Of a stretch of DNA of 53,750 bases, positions 43,919-52,863 are shown piece after piece. This DNA comes from an uncultured Bacilli bacterium (lineage in GTDB: Bacteria; Bacillota_I; Bacilli_A; RF39; UBA660): the NCBI GenBank assembly GCA_944372455.1, contig CALVZF010000004.1, positions 1 to 53,750 of the forward strand, in the 5' to 3' direction. Within the stretch, counting starts at the first letter, position 1; each line of letters starts with the position of its first letter. The notes below the pieces were generated by a model. That model was not told the origin of the DNA and ran no database searches. It was given only the letters and a program-made list of their open reading frames with translations. Made by a program: the position numbers and the translations under genes.

Positions 43919-44693
43919 TTCTTTCTATAACCTCCTTAGCTAAATTAATATAGGCTTCAGTTCCTCTACTTTTTGGATCATAAGCAAGTATTGGTTTCCC
44001 GTGTGAAGGAGCTTCTGTAAGTCTAATTAACCTAGGAATTATTGTATCGTAAACTCTTTCTTTAAAATAACTTCTAATATCTTCTACTACTTCTAACCCT
44101 AAATTAGTTCTAGAATCAAGCATGGTTAAAAGAACCCCTTCTATATCTAAATTAGGATTTAAATTTCTTTGTGCAAGCATAATACTATTTAATAATTGCA
44201 TTATTCCTTCTAAAGCAAAAAACTCACATTGCACTGGAATAATAACTGAATCACTTGCAGTTAATGCATTGGTTGTTAATATCCCTAATGATGGCGGACA
44301 ATCTATTAATATGAAATCATAATTGGATTTAACTAATTCTAATTTCCTTTTTAATTGTTCCCCTTTTGAAAAACCGATTTCATATCTACTTTTTTCAATA
44401 AGTTCAATATCAACACCAGCTAAATTTATAGTAGCTGGTATTATATGTAAATTTTTAAATTTAGTTTTTAAAATAACTTCCCCTATTTCTGCTTCTCCTA
44501 TTAATAAGTTATAGATACTTTTATCAATATCCCCTTTATTAATTCCTACTCCTGTTGTAGCGTTTCCTTGTGGATCTAAATCCACCATTAAAACTTTTTT
44601 ACCTAAATACCCCAATGAAGCGGCTAAATTAATACTAGTCGTTGTTTTACCTACTCCACCTTTTTGATTTACCATTGATATTACCTTACCCAT
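43902..44693 (-). CDS. parA: Chromosome-partitioning ATPase ParA (Soj)
   Basis: Deviant-Walker ATPase that works with ParB and in Bacillus modulates DnaA. The 263 residues have KGGVGKTTTSINLA (11-24), VDLDPQGNATTG and IDCPPSLGILT. An AAAGAGGTG site precedes the ATG. It begins 72 bases after the ftsH end, beyond a terminator, but no good promoter is visible in that gap. Confidence 0.98.
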   Translation of the reverse strand: MGKVISMVNQKGGVGKTTTSINLAASLGYLGKKVLMVDLDPQGNATTGVGINKGDIDKSIYNLLIGEAEIGEVILKTKFKNLHIIPATINLAGVDIELIEKSRYEIGFSKGEQLKRKLELVKSNYDFILIDCPPSLGILTTNALTASDSVIIPVQCEFFALEGIMQLLNSIMLAQRNLNPNLDIEGVLLTMLDSRTNLGLEVVEDIRSYFKERVYDTIIPRLIRLTEAPSHGKPILAYDPKSRGTEAYINLAKEVIERNGTEA

Positions 44694-44733
44694 TTAAAAC
44701 ACCTCTTTGGATTATCCGTATATCTATTTTACC

Positions 44734-44762
44734 AAAAAAAAGAGATTTTTAAAATCCCTTTT
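44734..44762 (-). terminator. Terminator of ftsH
   Basis: A 9-bp stem AAAGGGATT / AATCTCTTT (44753-44761 and 44739-44747, one G-T pair) is followed by a T-run on the minus strand between ftsH and parA. Confidence 0.75.
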
Positions 44763-44765
44763 TAA

Positions 44766-46724
44766 CTATTTATCTAATTCTTTTTCTAGCTCTTCTTTTG
44801 ACATTTTAGTATAACCTTTTATTCCTTTATCTTTAGCTAATGATTTTAACTGTTCTAGTGTTAATTCTTCTTTTTCTTCTTTAACATCATCTGTAGGCAT
44901 TTTTCCATTTTCTACTAAATAATCTATTTGTTCTTTAGTTAAAGTTTCATGTTCTAAAAGTGAAGAAGCAATTAACTCTAAAAGATCTTTATTTTCTTTA
45001 ATAATCTTTTTAGTTTTTTCATAACATTCGTTGATTATTTTTCTTTGTTCTTGGTCAATTTCAAATGCTACTTGGCTAGAGAAGTTTCTACTTTTATTAT
45101 AATCCCTACCTAAGAACACACTAGATTCATTTTGTTCAAATTGAACAGGTCCTAAATCGCTCATACCGTATTCTGTAACCATTGCACGAGCTATTTTTGT
45201 AGCTTTCTCAAAATCATTATGTGCGCCTGTGGTTACTTCATTAAATATTGTTTCTTCTGCTACACGACCTGCAAGAAGTCCACTAATAGTATCAAGTAAT
45301 TCTCTTTTAGTTGAAAAGTAAGTTTCTTCTTTTGGTAACATTAAGTTATAACCACCTGCAGCTCCTCTTGGAACAATAGTAATTTTTTGTACTTCATTAG
45401 CGCCATCCAGTTTTAACCCTATTACTGCATGCCCTGCTTCATGGTATGCTACAGTTCTTTTTTCCTTTTCAGTATATTTTTTGCTTTTTTTAGCAGGACC
45501 CATTAATACTCTATCTTGGGCTTCATCTATTTCTGCCATTGTAATTTTATCTTTATTTCTTCTTACAGCAAGTAAAGCAGCTTCATTAAGCAAGTTTTCT
45601 AAATCTGCGCCACTAAATCCTACAGTTCTTTTAGCTAAATTTGATAATTTAATATTTTTAGCAAATGTTTTATTTTGTGCATGAACTTTTAATATTTCTT
45701 CTCTTCCTTTTATATCAGGTAAGTTAACTGTTACTTGTCTATCAAATCTTCCAGGTCTTAAAAGTGCTGGATCTAATACATCAGGTCTATTTGTAGCAGC
45801 AATAATTATTATACCTTCATTGGCACCAAATCCATCCATTTCGGTTAATAATTGGTTTAATGTTTGTTCTCTTTCATCGTGTCCACCACCAATACCTGAA
45901 CCTCTTTGACGACCTACTGCATCTATTTCGTCAATGAAAATTAAACATGGGGCATTATGTTTAGCTTGTTTAAACATATCTCTTACACGACTTGCACCTA
46001 CACCTACAAATAGTTCTACAAAATCAGAACCACTTATATAATAGAAAGGCACATTTGCTTCTCCTGCTACTGCACGTGCTAATAAGGTTTTACCTGTACC
46101 TGGAGGTCCTACTAATAATACTCCTTTAGGAATTCTAGCCCCTAATTTTTGGAATTTTTTAGGATTTTTAAGAAAATCAATTAATTCACTAACTTCTTCT
46201 TTTTCTTCGTCTAATCCTGCTACCTTATCAAATGTTATCTTTTTAGAATCTTCATTTAATTTAGCTCTACTTCTTCCAAAATCCATAGATTTGTTAGCTC
46301 CACCCATCTGTTTAGTAAAAATAAAGAATGTAGCTCCTACTAAAATTAACATTGGTAATACATTTATAAGTACTATCCAGAATGAATTAGATGATGGATC
46401 AGGTTCAGTTACTAATTTAAAATTATATTTATCATTCGTATCTAATACTTTAGAAACAATTTCATCAGATAATGGTACTCTTACAAAGAATGATTCATTA
46501 TCTTTATAATTTTTTAACTTTCCTGTTAGTTCATAAACTCTCGCACTACTTTTTGGAGTAATGTCCATTTCATCAATTTTGCCTTCATTTAAAGCAACAA
46601 CAAATTCATCATAACTTAAAATATTTACTTTATTATTCATATTACTAACAAAATATAATATAGTTAGCATTATCAAAAATAAAAATAAATATGGTAATAG
46701 TCCTCTTTTTGCTTTTTTCTTCAT
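44766..46724 (-). CDS. ftsH: ATP-dependent zinc metalloprotease FtsH with extra C-terminal tail
   Basis: Membrane-anchored AAA+ protease. The 652 residues have two membrane helices (about 10-28 and 115-137), Walker A GPPGTGKT (206-213), Walker B FIDEID, the second region of homology [18 protein letters not shown], and the zinc site HEAGH (428-432). After the usual end, a Glu/Lys linker leads to residues about 622-652 ([19 protein letters not shown]), which resemble a Rho N-terminal/SAP-like helix-extended-helix unit. tilS precedes it; hprT is missing from the usual tilS-hprT-ftsH run. Confidence 0.97.
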   Translation of the reverse strand: MKKKAKRGLLPYLFLFLIMLTILYFVSNMNNKVNILSYDEFVVALNEGKIDEMDITPKSSARVYELTGKLKNYKDNESFFVRVPLSDEIVSKVLDTNDKYNFKLVTEPDPSSNSFWIVLINVLPMLILVGATFFIFTKQMGGANKSMDFGRSRAKLNEDSKKITFDKVAGLDEEKEEVSELIDFLKNPKKFQKLGARIPKGVLLVGPPGTGKTLLARAVAGEANVPFYYISGSDFVELFVGVGASRVRDMFKQAKHNAPCLIFIDEIDAVGRQRGSGIGGGHDEREQTLNQLLTEMDGFGANEGIIIIAATNRPDVLDPALLRPGRFDRQVTVNLPDIKGREEILKVHAQNKTFAKNIKLSNLAKRTVGFSGADLENLLNEAALLAVRRNKDKITMAEIDEAQDRVLMGPAKKSKKYTEKEKRTVAYHEAGHAVIGLKLDGANEVQKITIVPRGAAGGYNLMLPKEETYFSTKRELLDTISGLLAGRVAEETIFNEVTTGAHNDFEKATKIARAMVTEYGMSDLGPVQFEQNESSVFLGRDYNKSRNFSSQVAFEIDQEQRKIINECYEKTKKIIKENKDLLELIASSLLEHETLTKEQIDYLVENGKMPTDDVKEEKEELTLEQLKSLAKDKGIKGYTKMSKEELEKELDK

Positions 46725-46738
46725 AGTTTTCCTCCTTT

Positions 46739-48061
46739 TTAGATATACCTAATTATTATATCACAAAATTCTTTTTTTGATTTATCATATTTAGATTTTT
46801 TAATTCCTAAAATCCATAATATAGTATTATTATCATCAACTAGTAAAGGAATATTTTTTCTTTCATCAATAGGAATTTTATTATCAATATATATATCTTT
46901 TACTTTTTTTGTACCATTTAATCCCTTAATTTCTATTTTATCTCCTACATTTATATTCCTTATATGTAAAGGTAATTTTATTTCTTTACTATTTAATCTT
47001 ATAGTAAAATTAGTAGTATCATCACTATTTTTAACTTTGACAATTTTTTTATTATTTAATGATAATTTAGTTTTAAACAAAAAGTTAAAATTTTCATTTA
47101 TTTTTTCATTAGTTTTAACAATTGTTAAGCAATTATATGCTTTTATAGCTTTTAAACCATTTGGTAAATCTATTTTGGCATTAGCCTTATTTGAAAAAAT
47201 AATATTATTAATTTCTTTTAAATGCTTTTTATTAATTAAATTAATTTTATTGTTATATTCATTATAAATAAATCTCATAAGAAGTTTTTCTTGAATTAAA
47301 ATATCTTCAACTTTAAATAATTTTATATTTAAAGTTTTGTCTTGTACAATTTTATCATAAATTTTATCTAAATATTTAATAGTAAAATTTTCATATTTTT
47401 GGAGTTTCTCACTAAACGCTAAATATTTTTTATGAATATTTTTATTTTCATTTTTCAAAAATGGTAAAATGTATTTTCTATATCTATTACGTGTATAGAC
47501 ATCTTTATCATTTGAATAATCAAGTGCATATTTGATATTATTATTTTCAACATATTCCAATAATTGTTGTTTAGTGACAAAAATAAGAGGTTTAACAATA
47601 TAATAGTTATCTTTAGGTGTTATTTTATGAAATCCACTATAACCATTTAAGGTAGAACCACGTGTTATACGCATAAGAATGGTTTCTATTAAATCGTCTC
47701 CATGGTGTGCAGTAAATAAATATTTAGCTTTATACTTATTAACGATTTCATCAAAAAAGTTATATCTTATATTTCTAGCCTGATTATGGAAGTTTTCTTT
47801 GTTATAGTTTTTTATTTCAAAATACTCAAAAATAACATTATGGATTTCACAATATTTTTTTACACCTTCTTTTTCCATTTCACTTTCTATTCTTAATTTG
47901 TGGTTTACATGAGCACATACAATTTTTGTATTTTTTTCTTTGCCAATATTTACTAGAATATCTAACAAAGCCATTGAATCTGGACCACCAGAACATGCAA
48001 CTACAATACATTGATCTTTTAAATTTATTTGATTATTCAAAAATTCTACTACTTCACTCAT
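46739..48061 (-). CDS. tilS: tRNA(Ile)-lysidine synthase
   Basis: Modifies the wobble C of tRNA-Ile(CAU) to lysidine, which lets it read AUA; this codon is frequent in such AT-rich genes. From the ATG at 48061 it has 440 residues with the PP-loop ACSGGPDSM (22-30), then HHGDDLIETILMR, the central RKYILPFLK region and a C-terminal substrate domain. A GGAAGGAGG site precedes the start, which overlaps the membrane-gene stop (ATGA). Confidence 0.96.
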   Translation of the reverse strand: MSEVVEFLNNQINLKDQCIVVACSGGPDSMALLDILVNIGKEKNTKIVCAHVNHKLRIESEMEKEGVKKYCEIHNVIFEYFEIKNYNKENFHNQARNIRYNFFDEIVNKYKAKYLFTAHHGDDLIETILMRITRGSTLNGYSGFHKITPKDNYYIVKPLIFVTKQQLLEYVENNNIKYALDYSNDKDVYTRNRYRKYILPFLKNENKNIHKKYLAFSEKLQKYENFTIKYLDKIYDKIVQDKTLNIKLFKVEDILIQEKLLMRFIYNEYNNKINLINKKHLKEINNIIFSNKANAKIDLPNGLKAIKAYNCLTIVKTNEKINENFNFLFKTKLSLNNKKIVKVKNSDDTTNFTIRLNSKEIKLPLHIRNINVGDKIEIKGLNGTKKVKDIYIDNKIPIDERKNIPLLVDDNNTILWILGIKKSKYDKSKKEFCDIIIRYI

Positions 48062-48498
48062 TCTTGTCCTCCTTCCAACCACTTATTTGAAATAAAAGAA
48101 ATTTTACATAAAAACAAAGATAAAAAATACAAATAAATGGAATGGAACAATCTATTAAAATTATAAACCATTGGTTCAAATATATTTATTAAAACTAAAT
48201 ATATAAAAAAAGTCAACATAAAGATTCTATAAATAAAAATTTTATTCACTTTCTTATCATTTATAAATATACTTATTAAAATTTCAAATAAAAGAAAGAA
48301 AATAATATTTTTATATAAAAATAAATTATCAATTGAAAATAATAATAAATTACTTAATAATAAAATATAAAATCTCTTATTAAAAAATATTGAGTATATT
48401 AAAAATAAAAATAATGTTTCATTAAATAATGGGGATTTTATTGATACAACAATTAAAAAATTTAATGATATAAAATATATAGTTTTTTTTAATTTCAT
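48058..48498 (-). CDS. Polytopic membrane protein in the spoIIE position
   Basis: 146 residues, nearly all hydrophobic: about five membrane helices rich in Phe, Leu and Ile, with short loops and no recognisable catalytic domain. In Bacillus the interval between divIC and tilS holds yabR, spoIIE, yabS and yabT, and SpoIIE begins with about ten membrane helices followed by a phosphatase domain. This gene is far too short for SpoIIE and shows no PP2C motif. It may be unrelated; a membrane remnant or an MreD/RodD-like small protein are other guesses. It has an AAGGTGAT site, its own promoter, and translational coupling to tilS. Confidence 0.65.
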   Translation of the reverse strand: MKLKKTIYFISLNFLIVVSIKSPLFNETLFLFLIYSIFFNKRFYILLLSNLLLFSIDNLFLYKNIIFFLLFEILISIFINDKKVNKIFIYRIFMLTFFIYLVLINIFEPMVYNFNRLFHSIYLYFLSLFLCKISFISNKWLEGGQE

Positions 48499-48599
48499 AG
48501 TTAATCACCTTAGTTAAGCTATTTTAATTTACAATGGCTATATATTTTGTCAAAAGAACGTTTAAAATATAAATTTCAAATAAAATGATTTCAGTGTTT

Positions 48600-48628
48600 A
48601 TATTATACGAACACATTTTCTTAGTCAA
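48600..48628 (-). promoter_or_regulatory. Promoter of the membrane gene-tilS-ftsH unit
   Basis: TTGACT (48623-48628), then TAATAT at a 17-base spacer (48600-48605) or TATAAT at 15 (48602-48607), on the minus strand. Confidence 0.6.
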
Positions 48629-48653
48629 TACTTTTTTAATTTTTTTTACAAAT

Positions 48654-48675
48654 AAAAAATATGCAAGTTTGCATA
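48654..48675 (-). terminator. Terminator of divIC
   Basis: A 6-bp stem TATGCA / TGCATA (48670-48675 and 48660-48665) with a 4-base loop is followed by six T on the minus strand. Confidence 0.7.
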
Positions 48676-48679
48676 CTTT

Positions 48680-48979
48680 TTACGGTAACTTAATTATGTA
48701 TTCTCCATCTTTAGAATATAAGTATTTTTCTCTAGCATAACGTGCCACATATTCTGGATCTTGAAGCTTTTGAACATCACTTTTTAATTGTTCTTCTTCT
48801 TTTTCTAAACTAGCAATCTTTTTAGTTAATTCTTCCTTTTCTTTATAAATATTATATATTTTTAAAAAATATGAAGAAAAAGTATACACACAAAAAACTA
48901 TTACTCCTAAACAAAGAGTAGTCCACAAAATATTTTTATTAAATTTTTTTTGTTTTTTGCGTGACTTTTTTTTGGTCAT
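48680..48979 (-). CDS. divIC: Septum formation protein DivIC/FtsB
   Basis: Bitopic division protein that bridges FtsL and DivIB/FtsQ. The 99 residues have a Lys-rich cytoplasmic start, one membrane helix (about 17-40), a coiled coil (EEELTKKIASLEKEEEQ-like) and the family end DPEYVARYAREKYLYSK. It follows yabQ, as in Bacillus. The start has a GAGGTGA site; it has its own promoter and terminator. Confidence 0.95.
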   Translation of the reverse strand: MTKKKSRKKQKKFNKNILWTTLCLGVIVFCVYTFSSYFLKIYNIYKEKEELTKKIASLEKEEEQLKSDVQKLQDPEYVARYAREKYLYSKDGEYIIKLP

Positions 48980-49006
48980 TATTTTAATTCACCTCTATTA
49001 TAGATA

Positions 49007-49034
49007 ATTATATCACTTATTTTATTTTTGTAAA
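49007..49034 (-). promoter_or_regulatory. Promoter of divIC
   Basis: TTTACA (49029-49034), 16-base spacer, TATAAT (49007-49012) on the minus strand. This gives the division gene vegetative expression independent of yabPQ. Confidence 0.7.
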
Positions 49035-49068
49035 CTGTTAAATATTGGCGAATCTTGAAAAGTGTAAA

Positions 49069-49383
49069 CTATTTTTGTTTTTTTACTAAAAATTTATTTT
49101 TAATTTTTATAATTCTATAGTTAATCTTCAATAATTTTTTTTCAGTTATAAATCCAAATATAATCATCATAATAAAATAAATATGAATTATACCATTATT
49201 AATTTTTTTTATGCAAATAAAATATATTAAACACGATATAATTGACATTAAACACGCATTAATTATTTGATATCTCAATCTTGAATTGTATAATTTATTA
49301 TTAAAAATATTTACAACACAAGAAAAAAGTATTCCAAAAGCAAAAGAAAAAAGCAATGATTTAATTTGAATTATTAATTCCAT
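49069..49383 (-). CDS. yabQ: Spore cortex protein YabQ
   Basis: 104-residue membrane protein with three to four helices (LLFSFAFGILFSCVVNIF, LMSIISCLIYFICI and IHIYFIMMIIFGFI). Size, topology and position between yabP and divIC match YabQ, which is needed for spore cortex formation in Bacillus and is made in the mother cell. Sequence identity is low, so the call rests partly on synteny. Its ATG overlaps the yabP stop (TAATG). Confidence 0.8.
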   Translation of the reverse strand: MELIIQIKSLLFSFAFGILFSCVVNIFNNKLYNSRLRYQIINACLMSIISCLIYFICIKKINNGIIHIYFIMMIIFGFITEKKLLKINYRIIKIKNKFLVKKQK

Positions 49384-49676
49384 TACTTAAATAACCTATT
49401 AAATATACCATCATCTTTTTCTTTTCCTTTATCGTTATCAATATAATTTATAGAATTGATTTTTCCTTTAATTGCAATATTACCTTGATAAGTATCTAAT
49501 CTGATTATTTCTAATTCTTCTCCTTTAACAACCACATATCCCATTAGAGTTTCTATTAAAAATTCTTCATTATCAAAACTTTCAATTTTTTTAACTCCTG
49601 AAATTGTAATGTTTTTCCTTTCAGTTAGAGCTATAGTATGTGTAATGATTGTATCTAATTCTTGTACTTTGTCCAT
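49383..49676 (-). CDS. yabP: Sporulation protein YabP
   Basis: 97 residues from the ATG at 49676, which follows GGGGAG. The beta-rich YabP/YqfC fold is visible: HTIALTERKNITISGVKKIESFD, split around the conserved ITISGV, and YVVVKGEELEI-type strands. YabP is a sigma-E-controlled mother-cell protein; a good sigma-E-like promoter lies directly upstream. The gene is paired with yabQ. Its precise activity is unknown. Confidence 0.92.
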   Translation of the reverse strand: MDKVQELDTIITHTIALTERKNITISGVKKIESFDNEEFLIETLMGYVVVKGEELEIIRLDTYQGNIAIKGKINSINYIDNDKGKEKDDGIFNRLFK

Positions 49677-49696
49677 TATTATCTCCCCTTCATTAT

Positions 49697-49723
49697 AATA
49701 TATGATGGAATAGTACAAATATG
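49697..49723 (-). promoter_or_regulatory. Sigma-E-like promoter of yabPQ
   Basis: TCATATT (CATATT at 49718-49723), 13-base spacer, CATATATT (49697-49704) on the minus strand. This matches the mother-cell sigma-E pattern (CATATT and CATACAnT with 13-15 bases between). A weak sigma-A reading (TTGTAC-15-TATAAT) overlaps it. Confidence 0.55.
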
Positions 49724-49732
49724 ATTAAAATT

Positions 49733-49756
49733 AAAAAAGCTCAATAATGAGCTTTT
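49733..49756 (-). terminator. Terminator of spoVG
   Basis: A perfect 9-bp stem AAAAGCTCA / TGAGCTTTT (49748-49756 and 49735-49743) is followed by T-rich sequence on the minus strand. Confidence 0.85.
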
Positions 49757-49759
49757 GGA

Positions 49760-50020
49760 TTATTCTTCTACTTTATTATACTCTGCTAATATTGCTTCTT
49801 CAAACATCTTGCGAACTTCTGGATTTATAGGGTGAGCTATATCTCTATATCCGCCAGTTGGAGTTTTTCTACTAGGCATTGCTATAAATAGACCATTATC
49901 TCCTTCAATAATTCTAATGTCGTGAACTGCAAAGCTATCATCTATTAATACTGATGCAATCCCTTTCATACGTGAATTTTCTTTTTCAATTTTTCTAACT
50001 GTTACAGATGTAATTTTCAA
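49760..50020 (-). CDS. spoVG: Septation/sporulation regulator SpoVG
   Basis: Small nucleic-acid-binding regulator, conserved also outside spore formers. The 86 residues contain ITSVTVRKI, MKGIASVLIDDSFAVHDIRI, GLFIAMPSRKTPTGGYRDIA and HPINPEVR. The start is TTG, six bases after GGAGAGG. It has its own promoter (50062-50090) and terminator. I see no sigma-H element like that of Bacillus spoVG. Confidence 0.97.
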   Translation of the reverse strand: MKITSVTVRKIEKENSRMKGIASVLIDDSFAVHDIRIIEGDNGLFIAMPSRKTPTGGYRDIAHPINPEVRKMFEEAILAEYNKVEE

Positions 50021-50061
50021 GACAAATCCTCTCCTTCCAAAGCATTTATGCTTCTAAGTAA

Positions 50062-50090
50062 ATTATATATAAAAGAAATTAAAAAAGCAA
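50062..50090 (-). promoter_or_regulatory. Promoter of spoVG
   Basis: TTGCTT (50085-50090), 17-base spacer, TATAAT (50062-50067) on the minus strand. The -35 is weak and the -10 is consensus. Confidence 0.55.
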
Positions 50091-50148
50091 TTGTTTTACT
50101 TAAAAAAGTTGTTAAATTATGGGAATTATTAGCAAAAATTGGATTAAT

Positions 50149-50361
50149 TTAGTCAAAATGTAATTCAACAGTTTCAGTTAATACATCTGAATATGAAAAT
50201 GATTTATTTTCGTTGTTTGTTTCTACAATGAATATATAATTATATATCTCCTTAATCGTAGCTTCAAACTCTTCTTTTTTATTTCTCCCAACATTAAATA
50301 CAATTCTTACTTTATGTCCAATATTATCATTTATATTTGCTTTAATTTTTTCAATAGTCAT
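50149..50361 (-). CDS. veg: Veg protein
   Basis: 70-residue beta-barrel protein with IEKIKANINDNIGHKVRIV, NVGRNKKEEFEATIKEIYNY and the end SYSDVLTETVELHF, all typical of Veg, which in Bacillus stimulates biofilm matrix genes. It is slightly shorter than the Bacillus protein. It lies nine bases after yabG and is probably co-transcribed, unlike the strong independent veg promoter of Bacillus. Confidence 0.95.
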   Translation of the reverse strand: MTIEKIKANINDNIGHKVRIVFNVGRNKKEEFEATIKEIYNYIFIVETNNENKSFSYSDVLTETVELHFD

Positions 50362-50370
50362 TTTTTTCTC

Positions 50371-51165
50371 CTATCTTGGAAATCCTACATACATAGTCCC
50401 TTTAGTTTTTATTCCACCTATTCCATCTGAACCATATTTAGTTTTTGATAATATTCCCATTAAATCAATATCTTCTCCTTTATCGGTAAGACCTATCATG
50501 GTTGCAATTATAGCAGGATCTAAAGCATGAATATTTATTCTTTTAGGACTGGAAGCAAAGTTAGCTCCTGCTCTTATTAACTCTTCATAGTCAGATTGAC
50601 AAGCACCTGCAATAATTATCAATTTATCATGTGCTTTTTCATATTTTCTAGCTTCTTTTATAGATTTTATAAAATTTTGACTATTTTTGTATGCATCTAA
50701 GTCATCTTTACTACCCTTTTTCTTATAATAAGCATCATGCCCTGTTATAACAACAATATCAGCATTTGTTTCTTCTAAATATTTTCTAATTTTAGTTGGA
50801 ACTTCATCTTCTTTCGCATAAACACCATAAGCAAGAATGTTATATTCCTTATAAAACTTTAAACACCTGTCCAGGTATTCACTGTCACCGTCAATATGAA
50901 GCACGCGTCCAGGAAGGTAAAAGTAATCATTTCTATTTAAATTAATTGCATCTCTTATATCTTGAAAATTTCTATTATCATTTTCTATAATATCTTTTTC
51001 CTCTTGGTTAAACGGTATTAAATCTAATGTGTTACTATCAGCATATAATCTTAGTGTTACTCCTTTTAAATAAACCGTATCATTTACAATATTTATGATT
51101 TTAAATACAGTATCATTATTATATGATTTTCTAGTTACTAAATCCCCCACTTTAAAATTCACATT
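50371..51165 (-). CDS. yabG: Sporulation-specific protease YabG
   Basis: Peptidase family U57, which processes spore coat proteins in the mother cell. 264 residues from the GTG at 51165, chosen for GGGTGAT six bases upstream. Visible blocks are GDLVTRKSYNNDTVF (an SH3-like start), RVLHIDGDSEYLDRCL, VVITGHDAYYKK, IIIAGACQSDYEELIRAG (likely active-site His and Cys regions) and PKRINIHALDPAI. It is in the conserved ksgA-yabG-veg order. It looks intact. Confidence 0.96.
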   Translation of the reverse strand, partial: NVNFKVGDLVTRKSYNNDTVFKIINIVNDTVYLKGVTLRLYADSNTLDLIPFNQEEKDIIENDNRNFQDIRDAINLNRNDYFYLPGRVLHIDGDSEYLDRCLKFYKEYNILAYGVYAKEDEVPTKIRKYLEETNADIVVITGHDAYYKKKGSKDDLDAYKNSQNFIKSIKEARKYEKAHDKLIIIAGACQSDYEELIRAGANFASSPKRINIHALDPAIIATMIGLTDKGEDIDLMGILSKTKYGSDGIGGIKTKGTMYVGFPR

Positions 51166-51186
51166 TATCACCCATAAAATAATATG

Positions 51187-51218
51187 AAAACATCTTATCA
51201 ATTATGACAAGATGTTTT
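51187..51218 (-). terminator. Hairpin between ksgA and yabG
   Basis: A stem of up to 14 bp (AAAACATCTTGTCA with TGATAAGATGTTTT, one G-U pair on the minus-strand RNA) is followed by CATATTATTTT. It is probably the ksgA terminator, although the T-run is short. Confidence 0.6.
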
Positions 51219-51296
51219 TATATAAATATATAAGCATACCCTAAAGAACTTTTCGGAAACATTATAAATTTATAGAGACCGTTTTAAAAATCTATC

Positions 51297-52088
51297 TTAT
51301 GATAGAGCATCAACTAATTCTTTAAAAATTTCAATTGAAATAGCTTCAGCACGTGTTTGTAGTGACATATTATATTTTTTTAATACTGCTTCTACAATAT
51401 TAAGATTATAATTTTTTAAGTTATTTTTAATAGTTTTACGTTTAAATTTAAAAGCATCTCTAACTAATTTAAAAAATAAATCCTCATTTTTAACATTCAC
51501 TTTATTATGTGACCTTTTTTCTAAAGAAATAACTGTACTATCTACATTTGGTACTGGAAAAAAAGAATTTCTACTAACATCAAATAATTTATTTACTTCA
51601 AAGTAATAATCAATAAATATAGATAACGAATTATACTGTTTTGTTCCAACAGAGGCTTTAAATCTATCTGCTACTTCCTTTTGAATCATAAAAACGCATT
51701 TGTTAACCGGTAATTTATCATCAATAATTTTATTAATAATTGGAGTAGTAATATAATATGGTAAATTAGCAATTATAAATAAATTATTATATTTATATTC
51801 TTTAATAACTTTATTTACATCTTGTTCTAAAAAATCCCCATAAATTATATTGGCACCATTAATTTCTAATGGTTTAAGTAAATCTTTTAAATCTGTGTCT
51901 ATTTCAAAACAAATTACTTTTTTAGTTTTTTCTAACAACTTTTCAGTAAGTGCTCCAGCACCAGGACCGATTTCTATTACTAAGTCTTTATCATTTACTT
52001 CACAACTATTAACAATTTTATTTAAAATATTTTCATCTTTTAAAAAATTTTGTCCATATTTTTTTTTAAAATTAAAATTTTTATCCAT
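51297..52088 (-). CDS. rsmA: 16S rRNA dimethyladenosine transferase
   Basis: Dimethylates A1518 and A1519 of 16S rRNA (KsgA). The 263 residues start with KKYGQNFLKDENILNKIV and have the SAM motif VIEIGPGAGALTEKL and the catalytic IANLPYYIT, plus RNSFFPVPNVDSTVI. In Bacillus rnmV precedes it; here rnmV is missing and the 3D-domain gene lies directly upstream. Confidence 0.97.
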   Translation of the reverse strand: MDKNFNFKKKYGQNFLKDENILNKIVNSCEVNDKDLVIEIGPGAGALTEKLLEKTKKVICFEIDTDLKDLLKPLEINGANIIYGDFLEQDVNKVIKEYKYNNLFIIANLPYYITTPIINKIIDDKLPVNKCVFMIQKEVADRFKASVGTKQYNSLSIFIDYYFEVNKLFDVSRNSFFPVPNVDSTVISLEKRSHNKVNVKNEDLFFKLVRDAFKFKRKTIKNNLKNYNLNIVEAVLKKYNMSLQTRAEAISIEIFKELVDALS

Positions 52089-52163
52089 ATAGTTTCACCA
52101 ACATTTAAAATTATATAACAATAATTTATAAAGGTCAAAAAAAATAAATAAACACTATTGTAT

Positions 52164-52820
52164 TTATTTATTCCATCCTAATCTTATAACGTCTATTTTA
52201 ACATTTTTTTGAGTTGTACCCTTAGGGACTTTCGATTCAGATTCAAATAATAAATCTATTTTATTTCCGTGCACTGCCCCACCTCTATCAAGTACAATAG
52301 CTAATGTAGGTTCTCCTAAAACTTTACTATTGCTGATTCTAAAAACAGAACCGTAAGGATATTTTTTATCTGCAGCAATAATTCTTAGTTTTCCATAAGA
52401 TTTATCATTATAATAGATATTTCCATTTCTAACATCTTGACCATATCCTACTTTTCCCCCACAACCTTTACAATCTGGACCATATCCAGTCATTGAACCA
52501 ACAAATGTAGAAAGTATTTTCTCTCCCACTTGAATTACTTCGGCCTGTGGTTTTTGAACTTCTAGTTTAACACCATTGTATTCAACAGTTAATCCATTAA
52601 TTCCTTTTTGAATTACTTGCTTTTCCCCAAAATCTAAATTAGCATTAACTTCCTCATAAGAATCATAAGGTATGATATTTTGGGTTATATCAGCATCAAG
52701 TTCTGGACTTAATGAACTAACATTTTCAACTTTACTAGTTAAAGAAACATATATAGCAAATATTAACACTATTGAAAACTTTAAAATTATACCAACCTTT
52801 TTGGGAACTTTAAACTTCAT
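52164..52820 (-). CDS. Exported 3D-domain protein (YabE/YocH-like)
   Basis: 218 residues. It has an N-terminal signal anchor (about 9-28, VGIILKFSIVLIFAIYVSL), a linker of about 80 residues that may be a reduced G5-like domain, and a C-terminal 3D domain. The 3D domain includes GYGPDCKGCGG, the YPYGSVFRI segment, and the Asp residues of AIVLDRGGAVHGNKIDLLF. 3D domains occur in cell-wall lytic transglycosylases of the resuscitation factor/MltA type. It is much shorter than Bacillus YabE but in the same place between tatD and ksgA. Peptidoglycan cleavage is inferred. Confidence 0.9.
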   Translation of the reverse strand: MKFKVPKKVGIILKFSIVLIFAIYVSLTSKVENVSSLSPELDADITQNIIPYDSYEEVNANLDFGEKQVIQKGINGLTVEYNGVKLEVQKPQAEVIQVGEKILSTFVGSMTGYGPDCKGCGGKVGYGQDVRNGNIYYNDKSYGKLRIIAADKKYPYGSVFRISNSKVLGEPTLAIVLDRGGAVHGNKIDLLFESESKVPKGTTQKNVKIDVIRLGWNK

Positions 52821-52863
52821 GTTTCCACCTCTTAATTATAAATTAATTTTAGCATAACATATA

